Shown here one piece after another: positions 1 through 9,068 of a DNA stretch of 64,000 bases. Under the pieces are notes generated by a model. The model saw nothing but the letters and a program-made list of their open reading frames with translations. It made no database searches and was not told the origin of the DNA. Position 1 is the stretch's first letter. Every line of letters begins with the position of its first letter. Location: assembly GCF_014646655.1 (NCBI RefSeq), contig NZ_BMNR01000005.1, forward strand, positions 248,001 through 312,000. Reading direction: 5' to 3'. A program made the translations under genes and the position numbers. The stretch is from Yeosuana aromativorans (GTDB lineage Bacteria > Bacteroidota > Bacteroidia > Flavobacteriales > Flavobacteriaceae).

Positions 1-1
1 T

Positions 2-94
2 AATATTGGCAATGCCATAGAGTTAATGGCTGAAGCAGAAGGCTTACAGGCACACAAAAACGCCGTAAGCATTCGATTAAAGAATTTAAAATAA
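2..94 (+). CDS. hisD: Histidinol dehydrogenase, C-terminal end (partial)
   Basis: Only the last 30 codons lie in the window, ending at TAA 92-94. The tail contains NAIELMAEAEGLQAHKNAV, which matches the C-terminal helix of histidinol dehydrogenase (NAD-dependent, last two steps of histidine synthesis). The call rests on this tail plus position directly upstream of hisC in a his cluster. The 5' part, and presumably hisG, lie outside the window. Confidence 0.85.
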   Translation, partial: NIGNAIELMAEAEGLQAHKNAVSIRLKNLK

Positions 95-97
95 TAA

Positions 98-168
98 GCG
101 TCATGCTGAACTTGTTTCAGCATCACACAAACAAATTAATGAGACACTGAAATACATTCAGTATGACG
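98..168. repeat. Palindromic intergenic repeat between hisD and hisC
   Basis: Outer arms CGTCATGCTGAA (99-110) and TTCAGTATGACG (157-168) are inverted with one mismatch. Inner arms around TTTCAG (115-120) and CTGAAA (147-152) extend the fold. The layout (GTCATnCTGAA...TTTCAG...CTGAAA...TTCAGnATGAC) is that of a dispersed palindromic repeat I associate with flavobacterial genomes. Its right arm supplies an in-frame ATG at 163, just before the likely hisC start. Confidence 0.75.
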
Positions 169-171
169 AAC

Positions 172-1215
172 ATGAATATTCAACGTTTAATACGACCTAC
201 AATCAAGGCATTAAAACCATATTCATCTGCAAGAGATGAGTTTCAAGGGGTGCCAGCTGATATGGTGTTTTTGGATGCCAATGAAAATCCGTTTGAAAAT
301 GGTGTGAACCGCTATCCAGATCCGCACCAAAACAGATTGAAATCCATTTTATCTGATATTAAAGGTATTCCAACACAAAATATGTTGCTTGGTAATGGCA
401 GTGATGAAGTCTTGGATCTCATTTTTAGAATGTTTTGTGAGCCTAATAAGGACAACGTTATTATATTGCCTCCAACGTATGGTATGTATGAGGTATTGGC
501 CAATTTAAATGCCATTGAAACGATTAAGGTACCATTATCTGAAAGTTTTCAACCTAAAGTTGATGCGATTTTAAACGAAACAAATGTAAATAGCAAACTG
601 TTATTTTTATGTTCGCCAAACAACCCAACAGGAAATAGTTTTTCCACGGATGATGTAGAACGTCTTCTTAAACAGTTTCAAGGGATTGTGGTTATTGATG
701 AAGCTTATATTGATTTTTCAAGTCAACAAAGTTGGCTTAACAGATTAGAGGAATTCCCAAATCTTATCGTCACACAAACCCTATCAAAAGCCTATGGTAT
801 GGCAGGTATTCGTTTGGGGATATGTTATGCGTCAACTGAAATTATTGAAGTACTTAACACCATCAAACCTCCTTATAACGTTAATGAACTGACACAGCAA
901 AAAGCCATTGAAAATCTAAATAAAAAAGAGCTGGCTGCAAATCAAATCGCTGATATTTTAAAGGAACGTGATATCTTAATAACTGAATTAAAAACCATTA
1001 GCTTTGTTTTAAAAATTTATCCATCTGATGCTAATTTCTTTTTAATACAAGTTGACGATGCCAATAAACGTTACAATCAGCTAATCAATCAAGGGATTGT
1101 CATCAGAAACAGAACCACACAACCCGGATGCAAGGATTGTTTAAGAATTACGGTTGGTACTGCTTCCGAAAACAAAAAATTAATACGTGTATTACAAGAC
1201 ATTCAAAGTAAATAG
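172..1215 (+). CDS. hisC: Histidinol-phosphate aminotransferase
   Basis: PLP-dependent class I/II aminotransferase that converts imidazole-acetol phosphate to histidinol phosphate with glutamate. Visible marks are YPDPHQ near residue 48, SPNNPTG at about 148-154, [10 protein letters not shown] near 173, and [14 protein letters not shown] with the Schiff-base lysine near residue 206. At about 347 residues the length is normal. An in-frame ATG at 163 would add three residues, but it lies inside the repeat arm 157-168. I therefore prefer ATG 172, which gives the usual MNIQ...[11 protein letters not shown]-terminus. Two bases separate the stop from hisB, so the genes are cotranscribed. Confidence 0.93.
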   Translation: MNIQRLIRPTIKALKPYSSARDEFQGVPADMVFLDANENPFENGVNRYPDPHQNRLKSILSDIKGIPTQNMLLGNGSDEVLDLIFRMFCEPNKDNVIILPPTYGMYEVLANLNAIETIKVPLSESFQPKVDAILNETNVNSKLLFLCSPNNPTGNSFSTDDVERLLKQFQGIVVIDEAYIDFSSQQSWLNRLEEFPNLIVTQTLSKAYGMAGIRLGICYASTEIIEVLNTIKPPYNVNELTQQKAIENLNKKELAANQIADILKERDILITELKTISFVLKIYPSDANFFLIQVDDANKRYNQLINQGIVIRNRTTQPGCKDCLRITVGTASENKKLIRVLQDIQSK

Positions 1216-1217
1216 TT

Positions 1218-2351
1218 ATGAAAAAAGTATTGTTTATAGATCGTGACGGCACACTTATAAAAGAACCAGCGGACGAACAGATTGATTCCTTTGAAAAGTT
1301 ACAGTTTTACCCAAAGGTATTTCAGTATTTAAGTAAAATTGTCAAAGAGCTGGATTATGAATTGGTGATGGTAACTAATCAAGATGGGTTAGGAACCGAA
1401 ATTTATCCAGAAAACACCTTTTGGCCAGTCCATAACTTTATCATTAAATGCTTTGAAGATGAAGGTATTGTTTTTAGTGAACAATTGATAGACAGAACAT
1501 TTGCACGGGACAATGCCCCCACAAGAAAACCTAATACGGGGTTGCTAACAAACTATTTTTCTGATGAGTACGATTTGGAAAACTCGTTTGTAATAGGGGA
1601 TAGGTTGACCGATATTGAATTAGCTAAAAATTTAGGGGCAAAGGGAATTTACATCAATGATGAAACCCATTTAGGTGTTAATGAAATCACTGTTAAACGT
1701 GAGGAATTAAACGATTATATAGCTTTAGAAACCAATGATTGGCAAAAAATATATGCCTTTTTAAAAGCTGACGATAGAAGTGGCGGCATCATAAGAAACA
1801 CCAACGAAACCAAAATAGCCATTCAATTAAACCTTGATGGCACCGGAAAAAGTAAGATTAATACAGGCATTGCGTTCTTTGACCACATGCTGGACCAGAT
1901 TGCACGCCACGGACAATTGGATTTGACTATTAAGGTTGAAGGAGATCTAGAAGTTGATGAGCACCATACCATTGAAGATACAGCCATTGCCCTTGGGGAA
2001 TTGTTTAACAAGGTTTTAGGCAATAAGCTAGGTATCGAGCGTTACGGCTTTTGTTTGCCAATGGATGATTGTTACGCGCAAGCTGCCATAGATTTTGGCG
2101 GACGTAATTGGTTGGTTTGGGAAGCCGAATTTAAACGTGAAATGGTTGGTAAAATGCCAACCGAGATGTTTTATCATTTCTTTAAATCGTTTACCGATGG
2201 TGCCAAGTGCAATTTGAATATCAAAGCTGAGGGCACCAATGAGCATCATAAAATTGAAGCCATTTTTAAGGCCTTTGCAAAAGCTATTAAAATGGCGGTA
2301 AAACGTGATATTGAGAAAATGATATTGCCATCAACAAAAGGAATGCTTTAA
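1218..2351 (+). CDS. hisB: Bifunctional histidinol-phosphatase / imidazoleglycerol-phosphate dehydratase
   Basis: Fusion of two histidine enzymes in 377 residues. Residues 1-180 are a HAD-type histidinol phosphatase with the nucleophile motif DRDGT (8-12), VTNQDG near 52 and GDRLTD near 127. Residues from about 188 are imidazoleglycerol-phosphate dehydratase, with [12 protein letters not shown] (221-232) and the two metal-binding motifs DEHHTIED (247-254) and NEHHKIEA near 344. The phosphatase-first order matches the HisB fusion of enterobacteria and many Bacteroidota. It starts two bases after hisC. Confidence 0.96.
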   Translation: MKKVLFIDRDGTLIKEPADEQIDSFEKLQFYPKVFQYLSKIVKELDYELVMVTNQDGLGTEIYPENTFWPVHNFIIKCFEDEGIVFSEQLIDRTFARDNAPTRKPNTGLLTNYFSDEYDLENSFVIGDRLTDIELAKNLGAKGIYINDETHLGVNEITVKREELNDYIALETNDWQKIYAFLKADDRSGGIIRNTNETKIAIQLNLDGTGKSKINTGIAFFDHMLDQIARHGQLDLTIKVEGDLEVDEHHTIEDTAIALGELFNKVLGNKLGIERYGFCLPMDDCYAQAAIDFGGRNWLVWEAEFKREMVGKMPTEMFYHFFKSFTDGAKCNLNIKAEGTNEHHKIEAIFKAFAKAIKMAVKRDIEKMILPSTKGML

Positions 2352-2391
2352 AAAATTAAGAATTCAGACTTTAGAATTACGGAATTGAATT

Positions 2392-2412
2392 CGTAAATCG
2401 TAAATCGTAAAT
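2392..2412. repeat. Three tandem copies of CGTAAAT
   Basis: Perfect 7-base tandem units at 2392-2398, 2399-2405 and 2406-2412, in the 64-base gap between hisB and hisH. They end four bases before the hisH TTG start. The number of copies could change the spacing of any upstream translation signal. The preceding bases (GAATTC and AGAATTACGGAATT) are also repeat-like. Confidence 0.8.
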
Positions 2413-2415
2413 CAA

Positions 2416-2997
2416 TTGAAATTAGTCATCATAAATTACGGAGCCGGAAACATCAAAAGTATTCAATTTGCCTTTAACCGTTTGGGAATAGATGCGATTT
2501 TATCAAATGACCCTGAGGAAATTTTGTCTGCAGACAAAATTATTTTCCCAGGTGTTGGCGAAGCCAGTTCCGCCATGAAAAAGTTGCAAGAAACGGGGTT
2601 GGATACATTGATTCCCAATTTAAAACAACCGATTTTGGGTATTTGTTTGGGCATGCAGTTACTGTGCAATTCAACAGAAGAAGGCAACACGAAAGGCTTA
2701 GGGGTTTTCAATACAAATGTTAAACGGTTTTCCAATGAAGTTAAAGTACCACAAATGGGATGGAATGTCATTAAAAATCTAAAATCAGATTTGTTTTCTG
2801 GAATTAAGGAAAATGAATACATGTATTTAGTACATAGTTACTATGCCGAACATTGCAAACAAACCATTGCAACAACGGATTATGGTATCAACTATGCATC
2901 AGCATTACAACATAATAACTTTTTTGGGGTTCAATTTCATCCAGAAAAGAGTAGTTTAGCAGGAGAGAAAATATTAGATAATTTTTTAAAATTATAA
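2416..2997 (+). CDS. hisH: Imidazole glycerol phosphate synthase, glutaminase subunit
   Basis: Class I glutamine amidotransferase that feeds ammonia to HisF. The nucleophile Cys77 sits in GICLGMQLL, and the His175/Glu177 pair sits in FGVQFHPEKS. The length of 193 residues is normal. The start is TTG at 2416: MKLVIINYGAGNIKSI is the conserved N-terminus and no ATG is available there. It is separated from hisB by a short repeat tract but lies in the same run of genes. Confidence 0.94.
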   Translation: MKLVIINYGAGNIKSIQFAFNRLGIDAILSNDPEEILSADKIIFPGVGEASSAMKKLQETGLDTLIPNLKQPILGICLGMQLLCNSTEEGNTKGLGVFNTNVKRFSNEVKVPQMGWNVIKNLKSDLFSGIKENEYMYLVHSYYAEHCKQTIATTDYGINYASALQHNNFFGVQFHPEKSSLAGEKILDNFLKL

Positions 2998-3002
2998 ATA
3001 AG

Positions 3003-3058
3003 TCTTTAGTAATTAGTTGTTAGCCTTTAGCTAGTAGCCAAAAGCCTAAAGCCAAAAG
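3003..3058. repeat. TTAGC-type inverted intergenic repeat
   Basis: The 66-base gap between hisH and hisA is filled by TTAGC/TTTAGC-like units (TAGCCTTTAGCTAGTAGCC) followed by their approximate complement (AAAAGCCTAAAGCCAAAAG). The same repeat family recurs at 12,000-12,096 between leuC and leuD. It ends six bases before the hisA ATG. Confidence 0.7.
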
Positions 3059-3063
3059 ATAAA

Positions 3064-3798
3064 ATGAGAATTATACCAGCCATAGATATTATTGACGGAA
3101 AGTGTGTTCGCTTGACCAAAGGTAATTATGAAACTAAAAAAGTATATAATGAAAACCCTCTTGAAGTAGCAAAAGCCTTTGAATCCTCTGGAATTGAATA
3201 TCTGCACTTAGTGGATTTAGATGGAGCTAAAGCACAGCATATTGTTAATTTTAAAATTTTAGAGCAAATAGCATCCAAAACAAATTTAAAAATTGATTTT
3301 GGAGGTGGTCTAAAAGCAGATGAAGATTTACATATTGCTTTTAACTCTGGTGCCAAGCAAATCACGGGCGGTAGCATTGCCGTTAAAAACCCAAAGGTAT
3401 TTGAAGGTTGGATATCTAAATATGGCCCTACAAAAATCATTTTGGGGGCCGATAGTGACCAGGGCAAAGTTTCCATAAGCGGTTGGATGGAACAAAGCAA
3501 AGAGGACTTGATTCCCTTTATTAAAGGTTATCAAAAGAAAAGCATTCAATATGTCATTTGCACCGATATATCAAAAGATGGCATGCTTGAAGGGCCTTCA
3601 GTAGATTTATATAAGCAAATCATTTCAGAATGTTCCAATAGCAGTAATGGTCAATCCATTAAATTGATTGCATCGGGTGGTATTTCTTCCATTGAGGAAA
3701 TCCCTGTTCTTAAGGAAATAGGTTGCGAAGGCGTTATCATAGGTAAAGCCATATATGAAGATAGAATTACCCTAAAACAGCTTGAAAAATATATTTAA
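3064..3798 (+). CDS. hisA: ProFAR isomerase (phosphoribosylformimino-AICAR-phosphate isomerase)
   Basis: TIM-barrel isomerase for the fourth step of histidine synthesis, 244 residues. The start [17 protein letters not shown] carries the first catalytic Asp, and [14 protein letters not shown] carries the second. The phosphate-binding loops are FGGGL near residue 79 and IASGGISS near 201. It shares the barrel fold with its neighbour HisF, as expected for this ancient gene pair, and sits 14 bases upstream of it. Confidence 0.96.
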   Translation: MRIIPAIDIIDGKCVRLTKGNYETKKVYNENPLEVAKAFESSGIEYLHLVDLDGAKAQHIVNFKILEQIASKTNLKIDFGGGLKADEDLHIAFNSGAKQITGGSIAVKNPKVFEGWISKYGPTKIILGADSDQGKVSISGWMEQSKEDLIPFIKGYQKKSIQYVICTDISKDGMLEGPSVDLYKQIISECSNSSNGQSIKLIASGGISSIEEIPVLKEIGCEGVIIGKAIYEDRITLKQLEKYI

Positions 3799-3812
3799 TT
3801 GATATCGGAACC

Positions 3813-4568
3813 ATGTTAACAAAACGAATCATACCGTGTTTAGACATTAAAAATGGGCGCACCGTAAAAGGTGTTAATTTTGTGGATTTAAGAGATGCTG
3901 GAGACCCTGTTGTTTTGGCCAAACAATATGCTGACAGAGGTGCTGACGAATTGGTTTTTTTGGATATTTCAGCCACTTTGGAAGGCAGAGCCACCACTTT
4001 GGAAATGGTCCTACATGTTGCTGAGCAGGTCAATATTCCGTTTACGGTTGGAGGTGGTATTTCATCAGTTGAAGATGTAAATGCATTGCTGCAATGCGGT
4101 GCTGATAAAGTCTCCATAAATTCTTCAGCAGTAAAACGCCCCGAGTTGGTTAATGAACTGGCAGATAAATTTGGAAGTCAGTGTGTAGTTGTAGCTATTG
4201 ATGCCAAACAGATTAATGGCAATTGGAAAGTCCATTTGGCTGGTGGCAGCATTCCAACCGATATTGATTTATTTGAATGGGCCAAAGAGGTAGAACAACG
4301 TGGTGCAGGTGAAATTTTATTTACATCCATGGATCATGATGGTACTAAAAATGGTTTTGCTAATGAGGCGTTGGCAAAGCTATCAGAAGAATTGAACATT
4401 CCAATCATTGCTTCAGGTGGTGCAGGAACCATTCAACATTTTATCGATACATTTAAAATAGGAAAAGCAGATGCTGCTCTAGCAGCAAGTGTTTTTCACT
4501 ACGGAGAGATACCTATTTTAGACTTGAAAAACGAATTAAAAAACAACAATATATCAGTACGATTATAA
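3813..4568 (+). CDS. hisF: Imidazole glycerol phosphate synthase, cyclase subunit
   Basis: TIM-barrel cyclase that partners HisH to make imidazole glycerol phosphate and AICAR, 251 residues. [20 protein letters not shown] carries catalytic Asp11. [12 protein letters not shown] near residue 170 carries the second catalytic Asp, and FTVGGGISS and IASGGAG are the phosphate loops. The gap to hisI/E is only nine bases. Confidence 0.97.
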   Translation: MLTKRIIPCLDIKNGRTVKGVNFVDLRDAGDPVVLAKQYADRGADELVFLDISATLEGRATTLEMVLHVAEQVNIPFTVGGGISSVEDVNALLQCGADKVSINSSAVKRPELVNELADKFGSQCVVVAIDAKQINGNWKVHLAGGSIPTDIDLFEWAKEVEQRGAGEILFTSMDHDGTKNGFANEALAKLSEELNIPIIASGGAGTIQHFIDTFKIGKADAALAASVFHYGEIPILDLKNELKNNNISVRL

Positions 4569-4577
4569 TCTAAGATT

Positions 4578-5171
4578 ATGGAAATAAAATATAATAATGA
4601 CGGACTTGTTCCTGCTATTATCCAAGATGCCACAACAAAAAATGTGTTGATGTTGGGTTATATGAATGAAGAGGCCTATCAAAAAACCTTAGAAAGCAAA
4701 AAAGTCACTTTTTTTAGCAGAAGTAAACAACGTTTATGGACCAAAGGTGAAGAAAGTGGCCATTTTTTAAACCTTGTGGATATTAAAAACGATTGCGATA
4801 AGGACACCTTGTTAATTCAGGCAAATCCCGTTGGGCCTACTTGTCATACAGGTAGCGATACTTGCTGGAATGAAGATAATTCTCAGAGTTTTGGGTTTCT
4901 ATCCCAACTTGAAGAAGTGATAAAGAATAGGAAAGAAAATGCGGATTCTGAAACCTCGTATGTGGCATCCTTATTCAAAAAGGGCATCAATAAAATAGCT
5001 CAAAAAGTAGGAGAGGAGGCTGTAGAAGTGGTTATTGAAGCTAAAGACAACAATGATGATTTGTTCTTGGAAGAAAGTGCCGACTTGTTGTTCCATTATT
5101 TAATTCTACTTCAGGCAAAAGGGTACACATTAGAAGATATAACCAAAGTGCTTCAAAAACGACATAAATAA
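4578..5171 (+). CDS. hisIE: Bifunctional phosphoribosyl-AMP cyclohydrolase / phosphoribosyl-ATP pyrophosphatase
   Basis: Fusion of HisI (about residues 1-105) and HisE (about 110-197). The HisI part shows FFSRSKQRLWTKGEESGH and zinc-ligand cysteines in NDCDKDTLL and GPTCHTGSDTCW. The HisE part shows KVGEEAVEVVIEAKD and the helical ESADLLFHYLILL. It catalyses steps two and three of the pathway and is the last gene of the cluster, followed at once by a terminator hairpin. Confidence 0.96.
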   Translation: MEIKYNNDGLVPAIIQDATTKNVLMLGYMNEEAYQKTLESKKVTFFSRSKQRLWTKGEESGHFLNLVDIKNDCDKDTLLIQANPVGPTCHTGSDTCWNEDNSQSFGFLSQLEEVIKNRKENADSETSYVASLFKKGINKIAQKVGEEAVEVVIEAKDNNDDLFLEESADLLFHYLILLQAKGYTLEDITKVLQKRHK

Positions 5172-5181
5172 TTAACAAAGA

Positions 5182-5215
5182 AAAAGGCATTGATGATTTC
5201 AATGCCTTTTGTGTA
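5182..5215 (+). terminator. Rho-independent terminator of the his operon
   Basis: AAAAGGCATTGA, loop TGAT, then TCAATGCCTTTTG form a near-perfect hairpin ten bases after the hisIE stop. An A-rich left flank and T-rich right side mean it may also serve the convergent gene ending at 5236. Confidence 0.8.
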
Positions 5216-5235
5216 TTCAGTTTCTATTGTTTAGG

Positions 5236-5673
5236 TCAAGATATCCAATTTTTAGCTATCGATGTTTTCGATAGTTTAACCAATAAAGCAGCAATGATCG
5301 GGATGGAAATTGTCATTATCCAAGCAAAACTGTCGTAATAGTCAGATGCATTGGTCATAAATAATTCATGCGAAAATTGAACAAGAACAGCAATAAATGA
5401 TATTAAAAACAATGGTTTTGCCCATTTTTTTCTAAGTAGCAAAGCTATACAACCCAAAGCACCGGCAAAAACCGCTATCGCAAAAGCGGCAGTTGCCCAA
5501 GCTGGCGTTGCATCAAGAATAGCTAATTGTTGTTCATTAAAATTAGCTCTAAAAGCCTCGCTTTTATAAGCTTGCTGTAAGTATGCATTAACACCCATGA
5601 TATTCCATAAAAGGGCAATTACACTCACAACCCAAAACCAAATAGGTGGTTTGCTTGATGTCTTTTCAGTCAT
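5236..5673 (-). CDS. Small integral membrane protein, unknown function
   Basis: A 145-residue protein with about four hydrophobic helices: near residues 11-31 (WFWVVSVIALLWNIMGV), 58-80 (TAAFAIAVFAGALGCIALLL), 86-104 and 116-135. The cytoplasmic ends are lysine-rich. Proteins of this type are common in flavobacteria, sometimes named sugar transporter without evidence. Nothing here identifies a substrate. It is a single gene converging on the his operon and ends just beyond the shared hairpin. Confidence 0.75.
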   Translation of the reverse strand: MTEKTSSKPPIWFWVVSVIALLWNIMGVNAYLQQAYKSEAFRANFNEQQLAILDATPAWATAAFAIAVFAGALGCIALLLRKKWAKPLFLISFIAVLVQFSHELFMTNASDYYDSFAWIMTISIPIIAALLVKLSKTSIAKNWIS

Positions 5674-5779
5674 AATTAGATAGTTTTAGTTAGTAAAAAG
5701 TATTACAATTTATAAAAAATTTTGTCACAAATCTTAAATTACATACTTTCAAAAATATTTTAAATACTTCGTACACAAA

Positions 5780-6556
5780 TTGAAAAAATATTTTTATGTT
5801 GTTACTGTTCAATTTTTAGGGTACCGCTTTCACGGGTGGCAAAAGCAACCGTATTTAAAGACGGTGCACTTAATGATTGACAAGACCCTAAAATTCATTC
5901 TTGAAGGCAAATCCTTTAAAACACTAGGCTCTGGACGGACTGACGCGATGGTGTCTGCACAAGAAGCGGCTTTTGAATTGTTTTTAGAGCATCCCATTGA
6001 AGATTTAGATTCTTTTTTAGCCTTGTTCAATCACAATCTACCGCAAGACATCAGGGCTTTAACCATTAATGAAGTCAATGCTGAATTCAATATCATTCAA
6101 CATTCAAAAATAAAGGAATATCTTTATGTGTTTGCTCATGGTGGGAAGAACCATCCGTTTTGCGCGCCCTTAATGACCACTATTTTGGAGCCACTGGATA
6201 TTGAAATCATGAAAGCAGGTGCCAAGTGCTTTGAAGGCACACATTATTTTAAAAGCTATTGTTACAAAGCAACTGATGAAGGCATCTATACAAGGACTAT
6301 AGAGGCTTGTGAAATTGTTGAGAACACCATGTTTACAGCTAATTTTTTTCCTGAAAAAAGTTATGTTTTTAAAGTCAAGGGCAAAGGGTTTATGCGAAAC
6401 CAAATCAGGTTAATGATGGGCACATTGATTAAGTTGGGACGAGGCGACATAACCTTAGAATATATTAAAGACAGTTTAAAGCCAGAAAGCAAAGAGGTCA
6501 TGGATTATATTGCACCGGCATCTGGATTAATTCTTAATAAAATAAACTTCATTTAA
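5780..6556 (+). CDS. TruA-like pseudouridine synthase, divergent paralogue
   Basis: 258 residues of the TruA fold. The start shows YFYVVTVQFLGYRFHGWQKQP, matching the TruA N-terminal strand Y...YDG..F.GWQ.Q. The catalytic Asp is in GSGRTDAMVSAQEA near residue 53. In classical TruA this loop reads GRTDAGVHA, so Gly and His are replaced here while the Asp stays. GKGFMRNQIRLMMGTL near residue 210 is the conserved C-terminal motif. The start is TTG 5780, because any later ATG would remove the conserved N-terminus. It could be a second tRNA pseudouridine synthase with a changed target beside a normal TruA elsewhere. Confidence 0.8.
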   Translation: MKKYFYVVTVQFLGYRFHGWQKQPYLKTVHLMIDKTLKFILEGKSFKTLGSGRTDAMVSAQEAAFELFLEHPIEDLDSFLALFNHNLPQDIRALTINEVNAEFNIIQHSKIKEYLYVFAHGGKNHPFCAPLMTTILEPLDIEIMKAGAKCFEGTHYFKSYCYKATDEGIYTRTIEACEIVENTMFTANFFPEKSYVFKVKGKGFMRNQIRLMMGTLIKLGRGDITLEYIKDSLKPESKEVMDYIAPASGLILNKINFI

Positions 6557-6744
6557 TTTACTAGTATTATTTCAAATCGCTTCTTTTTTATAAGAACTTC
6601 ATGTTGTTATATGTGAATTGTACAATTCTTAATAAAAAACATGTAACGAGCAATAAACATTATAGAGTCATCTTTGTTTAATGGTATTTAGTTTATTACA
6701 AATAATCTAAATGCACATAATAAATTTAACTTAAAAATAGACTA

Positions 6745-7299
6745 ATGAAAAATTTAATGTTATTGATTGCAATAATACTGTCAGGGAACGCATTTGCTCA
6801 AGAAAAGCCTAAGGAGGTAAAACAAGAAACTGAAGTGAAGACTGTTAAAACAACAGATTCTGATAAAACCACTGAAAAAAAAGTAAAAGTAGTTACTAGA
6901 GAAACAGCTTCAGTTGAATTGGACAAAAAAGATCAGAACAAGACAAATCAAAATCGTATTAAAGCAACAAAAAAAGTCAAAAAAACTGTTTCCGTTGATA
7001 ATGATAATGACAACAATTATGATGTTTTAAGTCAAGAAACTTATTATATTTTAGGTGATGAAAAATATATGTTCACACCTAATAAAAAAGGTTTTGATAT
7101 TGCTTATGACAAAAATAAAGACAATGATCACTTGATAAAAGTTGGAAAAGCTTGGTCAACAAGTACAAATGGCTATTATATTTTAAATGGAAATATGCAC
7201 TCTGGTATTGGTTATTTTGATTCTAACGGAAATTTTGCGGTTGAATATTACAATAAAGATACTGATCAAGTTGAAGTCAAGACATACATAAAAAATTAG
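6745..7299 (+). CDS. Secreted Lys/Thr-rich protein, unknown function
   Basis: 184 residues beginning with a signal peptide (MKNLMLLIAIILSGNAFA, cleavage likely after Ala18). A low-complexity Lys/Glu/Thr segment follows (about 19-90), then a C-terminal domain rich in Tyr, Gly and Asn (YYILGDEKYMF, NGYYILNGNMHSGIGYF). I do not recognise the family. Its own terminator follows, so it is probably a monocistronic periplasmic or surface protein. Confidence 0.7.
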   Translation: MKNLMLLIAIILSGNAFAQEKPKEVKQETEVKTVKTTDSDKTTEKKVKVVTRETASVELDKKDQNKTNQNRIKATKKVKKTVSVDNDNDNNYDVLSQETYYILGDEKYMFTPNKKGFDIAYDKNKDNDHLIKVGKAWSTSTNGYYILNGNMHSGIGYFDSNGNFAVEYYNKDTDQVEVKTYIKN

Positions 7300-7322
7300 C
7301 ATTGTAAAATGTTAACACCTTA

Positions 7323-7360
7323 CAAAAAGTCCCGTTCCATTCGGGACTTTTTGTATTTTT
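7323..7360 (+). terminator. Strong rho-independent terminator
   Basis: CAAAAAGTCCCG (7323-7334) and CGGGACTTTTTG (7342-7353) form a perfect 12-base stem with a 7-base loop, then a T-rich tail. It lies 23 bases after the stop at 7299. Confidence 0.92.
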
Positions 7361-7384
7361 AAAAAATAATAAGGATTAACAACA

Positions 7385-8062
7385 ATGAACATAGCTATTT
7401 CACCAACTGTATTAGATTTTTTCAAAAGATTAGAAAAAAACAATAACCGGGATTGGTTTAATGACCATAAAAAAGAATTCAAATCCATAGAATCCGATAT
7501 AAAAAAGGTCTATAACACGCTGTTTGAATTACTAAAAACCCATGATGATGTGGATGGTGTAAAACTGTTTAGAATTTATCGGGATGTGCGTTTCTCAAAA
7601 AATAAATTACCTTATAAAACCCATTTTGGAGGCGCTTTCCACAGGGCAAAACCAAAATTACGTGGCGGATATTATTTGCATATTCAACCTAATGACCAAA
7701 GTTTTATTGCAGCAGGTTTTTGGGAACCCAACAAAGACGATTTGTTTAGAATTCGTAAGGAATTTGAAATGGATGACAGCGAGATGAGAGACATACTCAA
7801 CAATCAAGCTCTTAAAACCATTTGGGGAGATATTAAAGGTGATGAAGTTAAAACAGCTCCAAAAGGATTTAGTAAAGACCATGAGGCGATTGACCTAATC
7901 AAAAAGAAACAATATATTTTTACCAAGCCATTTAATGATAAAGAGGTTCTGGAACCTGATTTCATCAACACGGTCAATGAAGCGTTCAAGGCCATTCGCC
8001 CATACTTTAATTATATGAGCGATGTCCTTACAACCGATTTAAACGGCGTATCCACTATATAA
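7385..8062 (+). CDS. DUF2461 / TIGR02453 family protein
   Basis: 225 residues matching the DUF2461 family of unknown function. The family hallmarks are the N-terminal FFKRLEKNNNRDWFNDHKKEF, then RIYRDVRFSKNKLPYKTHFGG near residue 60 and GGYYLHIQPNDQSFIAAGFWEP near 98. It is a soluble, probably cytoplasmic protein. The last eight bases overlap the 3' end of the convergent gene at 8055. Confidence 0.88.
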   Translation: MNIAISPTVLDFFKRLEKNNNRDWFNDHKKEFKSIESDIKKVYNTLFELLKTHDDVDGVKLFRIYRDVRFSKNKLPYKTHFGGAFHRAKPKLRGGYYLHIQPNDQSFIAAGFWEPNKDDLFRIRKEFEMDDSEMRDILNNQALKTIWGDIKGDEVKTAPKGFSKDHEAIDLIKKKQYIFTKPFNDKEVLEPDFINTVNEAFKAIRPYFNYMSDVLTTDLNGVSTI

Positions 8063-8501
8063 TTTCTGATATGACATACTTGGTTTGATTAAACTCAAAC
8101 CGATCGTTTTGCTTTTTGTTCTTTAATAGCTGGCCAATAGGAGAACTTAATGAAATGGCAAAATACTCTTTGTTTTCCAATTCAATTTTACCAATGCTAG
8201 TAGCTAGGTAAAAGTTCATGCTATCTGTTTTTACAATGCTTCCCAGTACGGCATCAGTAGAATTTACATTGGTTTTTATCTGTTTCAAAAAGTCCTTAGC
8301 CTTTAGGGCGTCATTCATGTAAGCCATGTTTTTTTCAAGATCATTCAGCAATTTACCATTTCCGGAATCATCATCTTCTGAGTTTCCCTTGTCATTACTT
8401 TCAATGGCTTCCTTGATTAAATGTATTTCTTCTTTGTAATCTTGAATGCGCTTATCGACACGTTCATTACAAATTTGCAAAAGCTGTTGTTTTATCGTCA
8501 T
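8055..8501 (-). CDS. GreA/GreB-like transcription elongation factor homologue
   Basis: 148 residues. The first half is highly charged and helical (RIQDYKEEIHLIKEAIESN ... LNDLEKNMAYMNDALKA), resembling the Gre coiled coil that reaches into the RNA polymerase secondary channel. The C-terminus, from ISLSSPIGQLLKNKKQNDRFEF to YVISEI, resembles the Gre FKBP-like domain with its SPIG...L.G...GD signature. An acidic EDDDSG stretch lies near residues 42-47, but I cannot confirm it sits at the coil tip. Relatives are sometimes mislabelled 3-oxoacyl-ACP synthase. It is the second gene of a pair with the one starting at 8925. Confidence 0.65.
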   Translation of the reverse strand: MTIKQQLLQICNERVDKRIQDYKEEIHLIKEAIESNDKGNSEDDDSGNGKLLNDLEKNMAYMNDALKAKDFLKQIKTNVNSTDAVLGSIVKTDSMNFYLATSIGKIELENKEYFAISLSSPIGQLLKNKKQNDRFEFNQTKYVISEII

Positions 8502-8508
8502 TAAATAT

Positions 8509-8925
8509 CTAAACGGCTGTTAAAAATTCTGGTCGTTGAAAAAGTTGAATATTGCTGATTAATCTGTCCTTTACAATGTTCATCATGCGCTTGTTTAATG
8601 CTGATGAATTCTGGATATAGATTTTATATTCAGAAACAGTAAAAAGTCCTATTAAGATACCTTTCAATGAATTCCTGAATTTAATGTCTTTTTGAATGGC
8701 ATTTTCAATAAAATGAATGCGTTTTTCAACGGATAGTTCGTAGAAGGATCCCTTGTACTTATTGATATAGTTCTTAAAAACCTCAATAAGCAAATCATTC
8801 TGCAACTTAACTATGGGTCTAATAACCATATTTTGAAATCGCTCATCACTACTCATGGTATCATTGATTGTAGTAGTAGAAATCTCGGGACGGATACTTT
8901 CCAGGTTGGATTGTCTTGTGTTCAT
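8509..8925 (-). CDS. Conserved hypothetical protein paired with the GreA-like gene
   Basis: 138 residues, soluble, mostly helical by inspection (DERFQNMVIRPIVKLQNDL, EKRIHFIENAIQKDIKFRN). Flavobacterial relatives are often called glyoxalase, but I see no glyoxalase metal ligands and would not use that name. It lies seven bases upstream of the GreA-like gene on the same strand, so the two are probably cotranscribed and may work together. Confidence 0.75.
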   Translation of the reverse strand: MNTRQSNLESIRPEISTTTINDTMSSDERFQNMVIRPIVKLQNDLLIEVFKNYINKYKGSFYELSVEKRIHFIENAIQKDIKFRNSLKGILIGLFTVSEYKIYIQNSSALNKRMMNIVKDRLISNIQLFQRPEFLTAV

Positions 8926-9068
8926 GATTTAAGATTTTCAATAAAATTAAAGATTAATAAAACCGAACAAAACCAATGGGTTGATACTTTTTAACTACGT
9001 TATCAACAATTGGGAATTTTATATCTTTATGAAGTTATTTTTCAATAAACCTATTTAATACAGAATTC

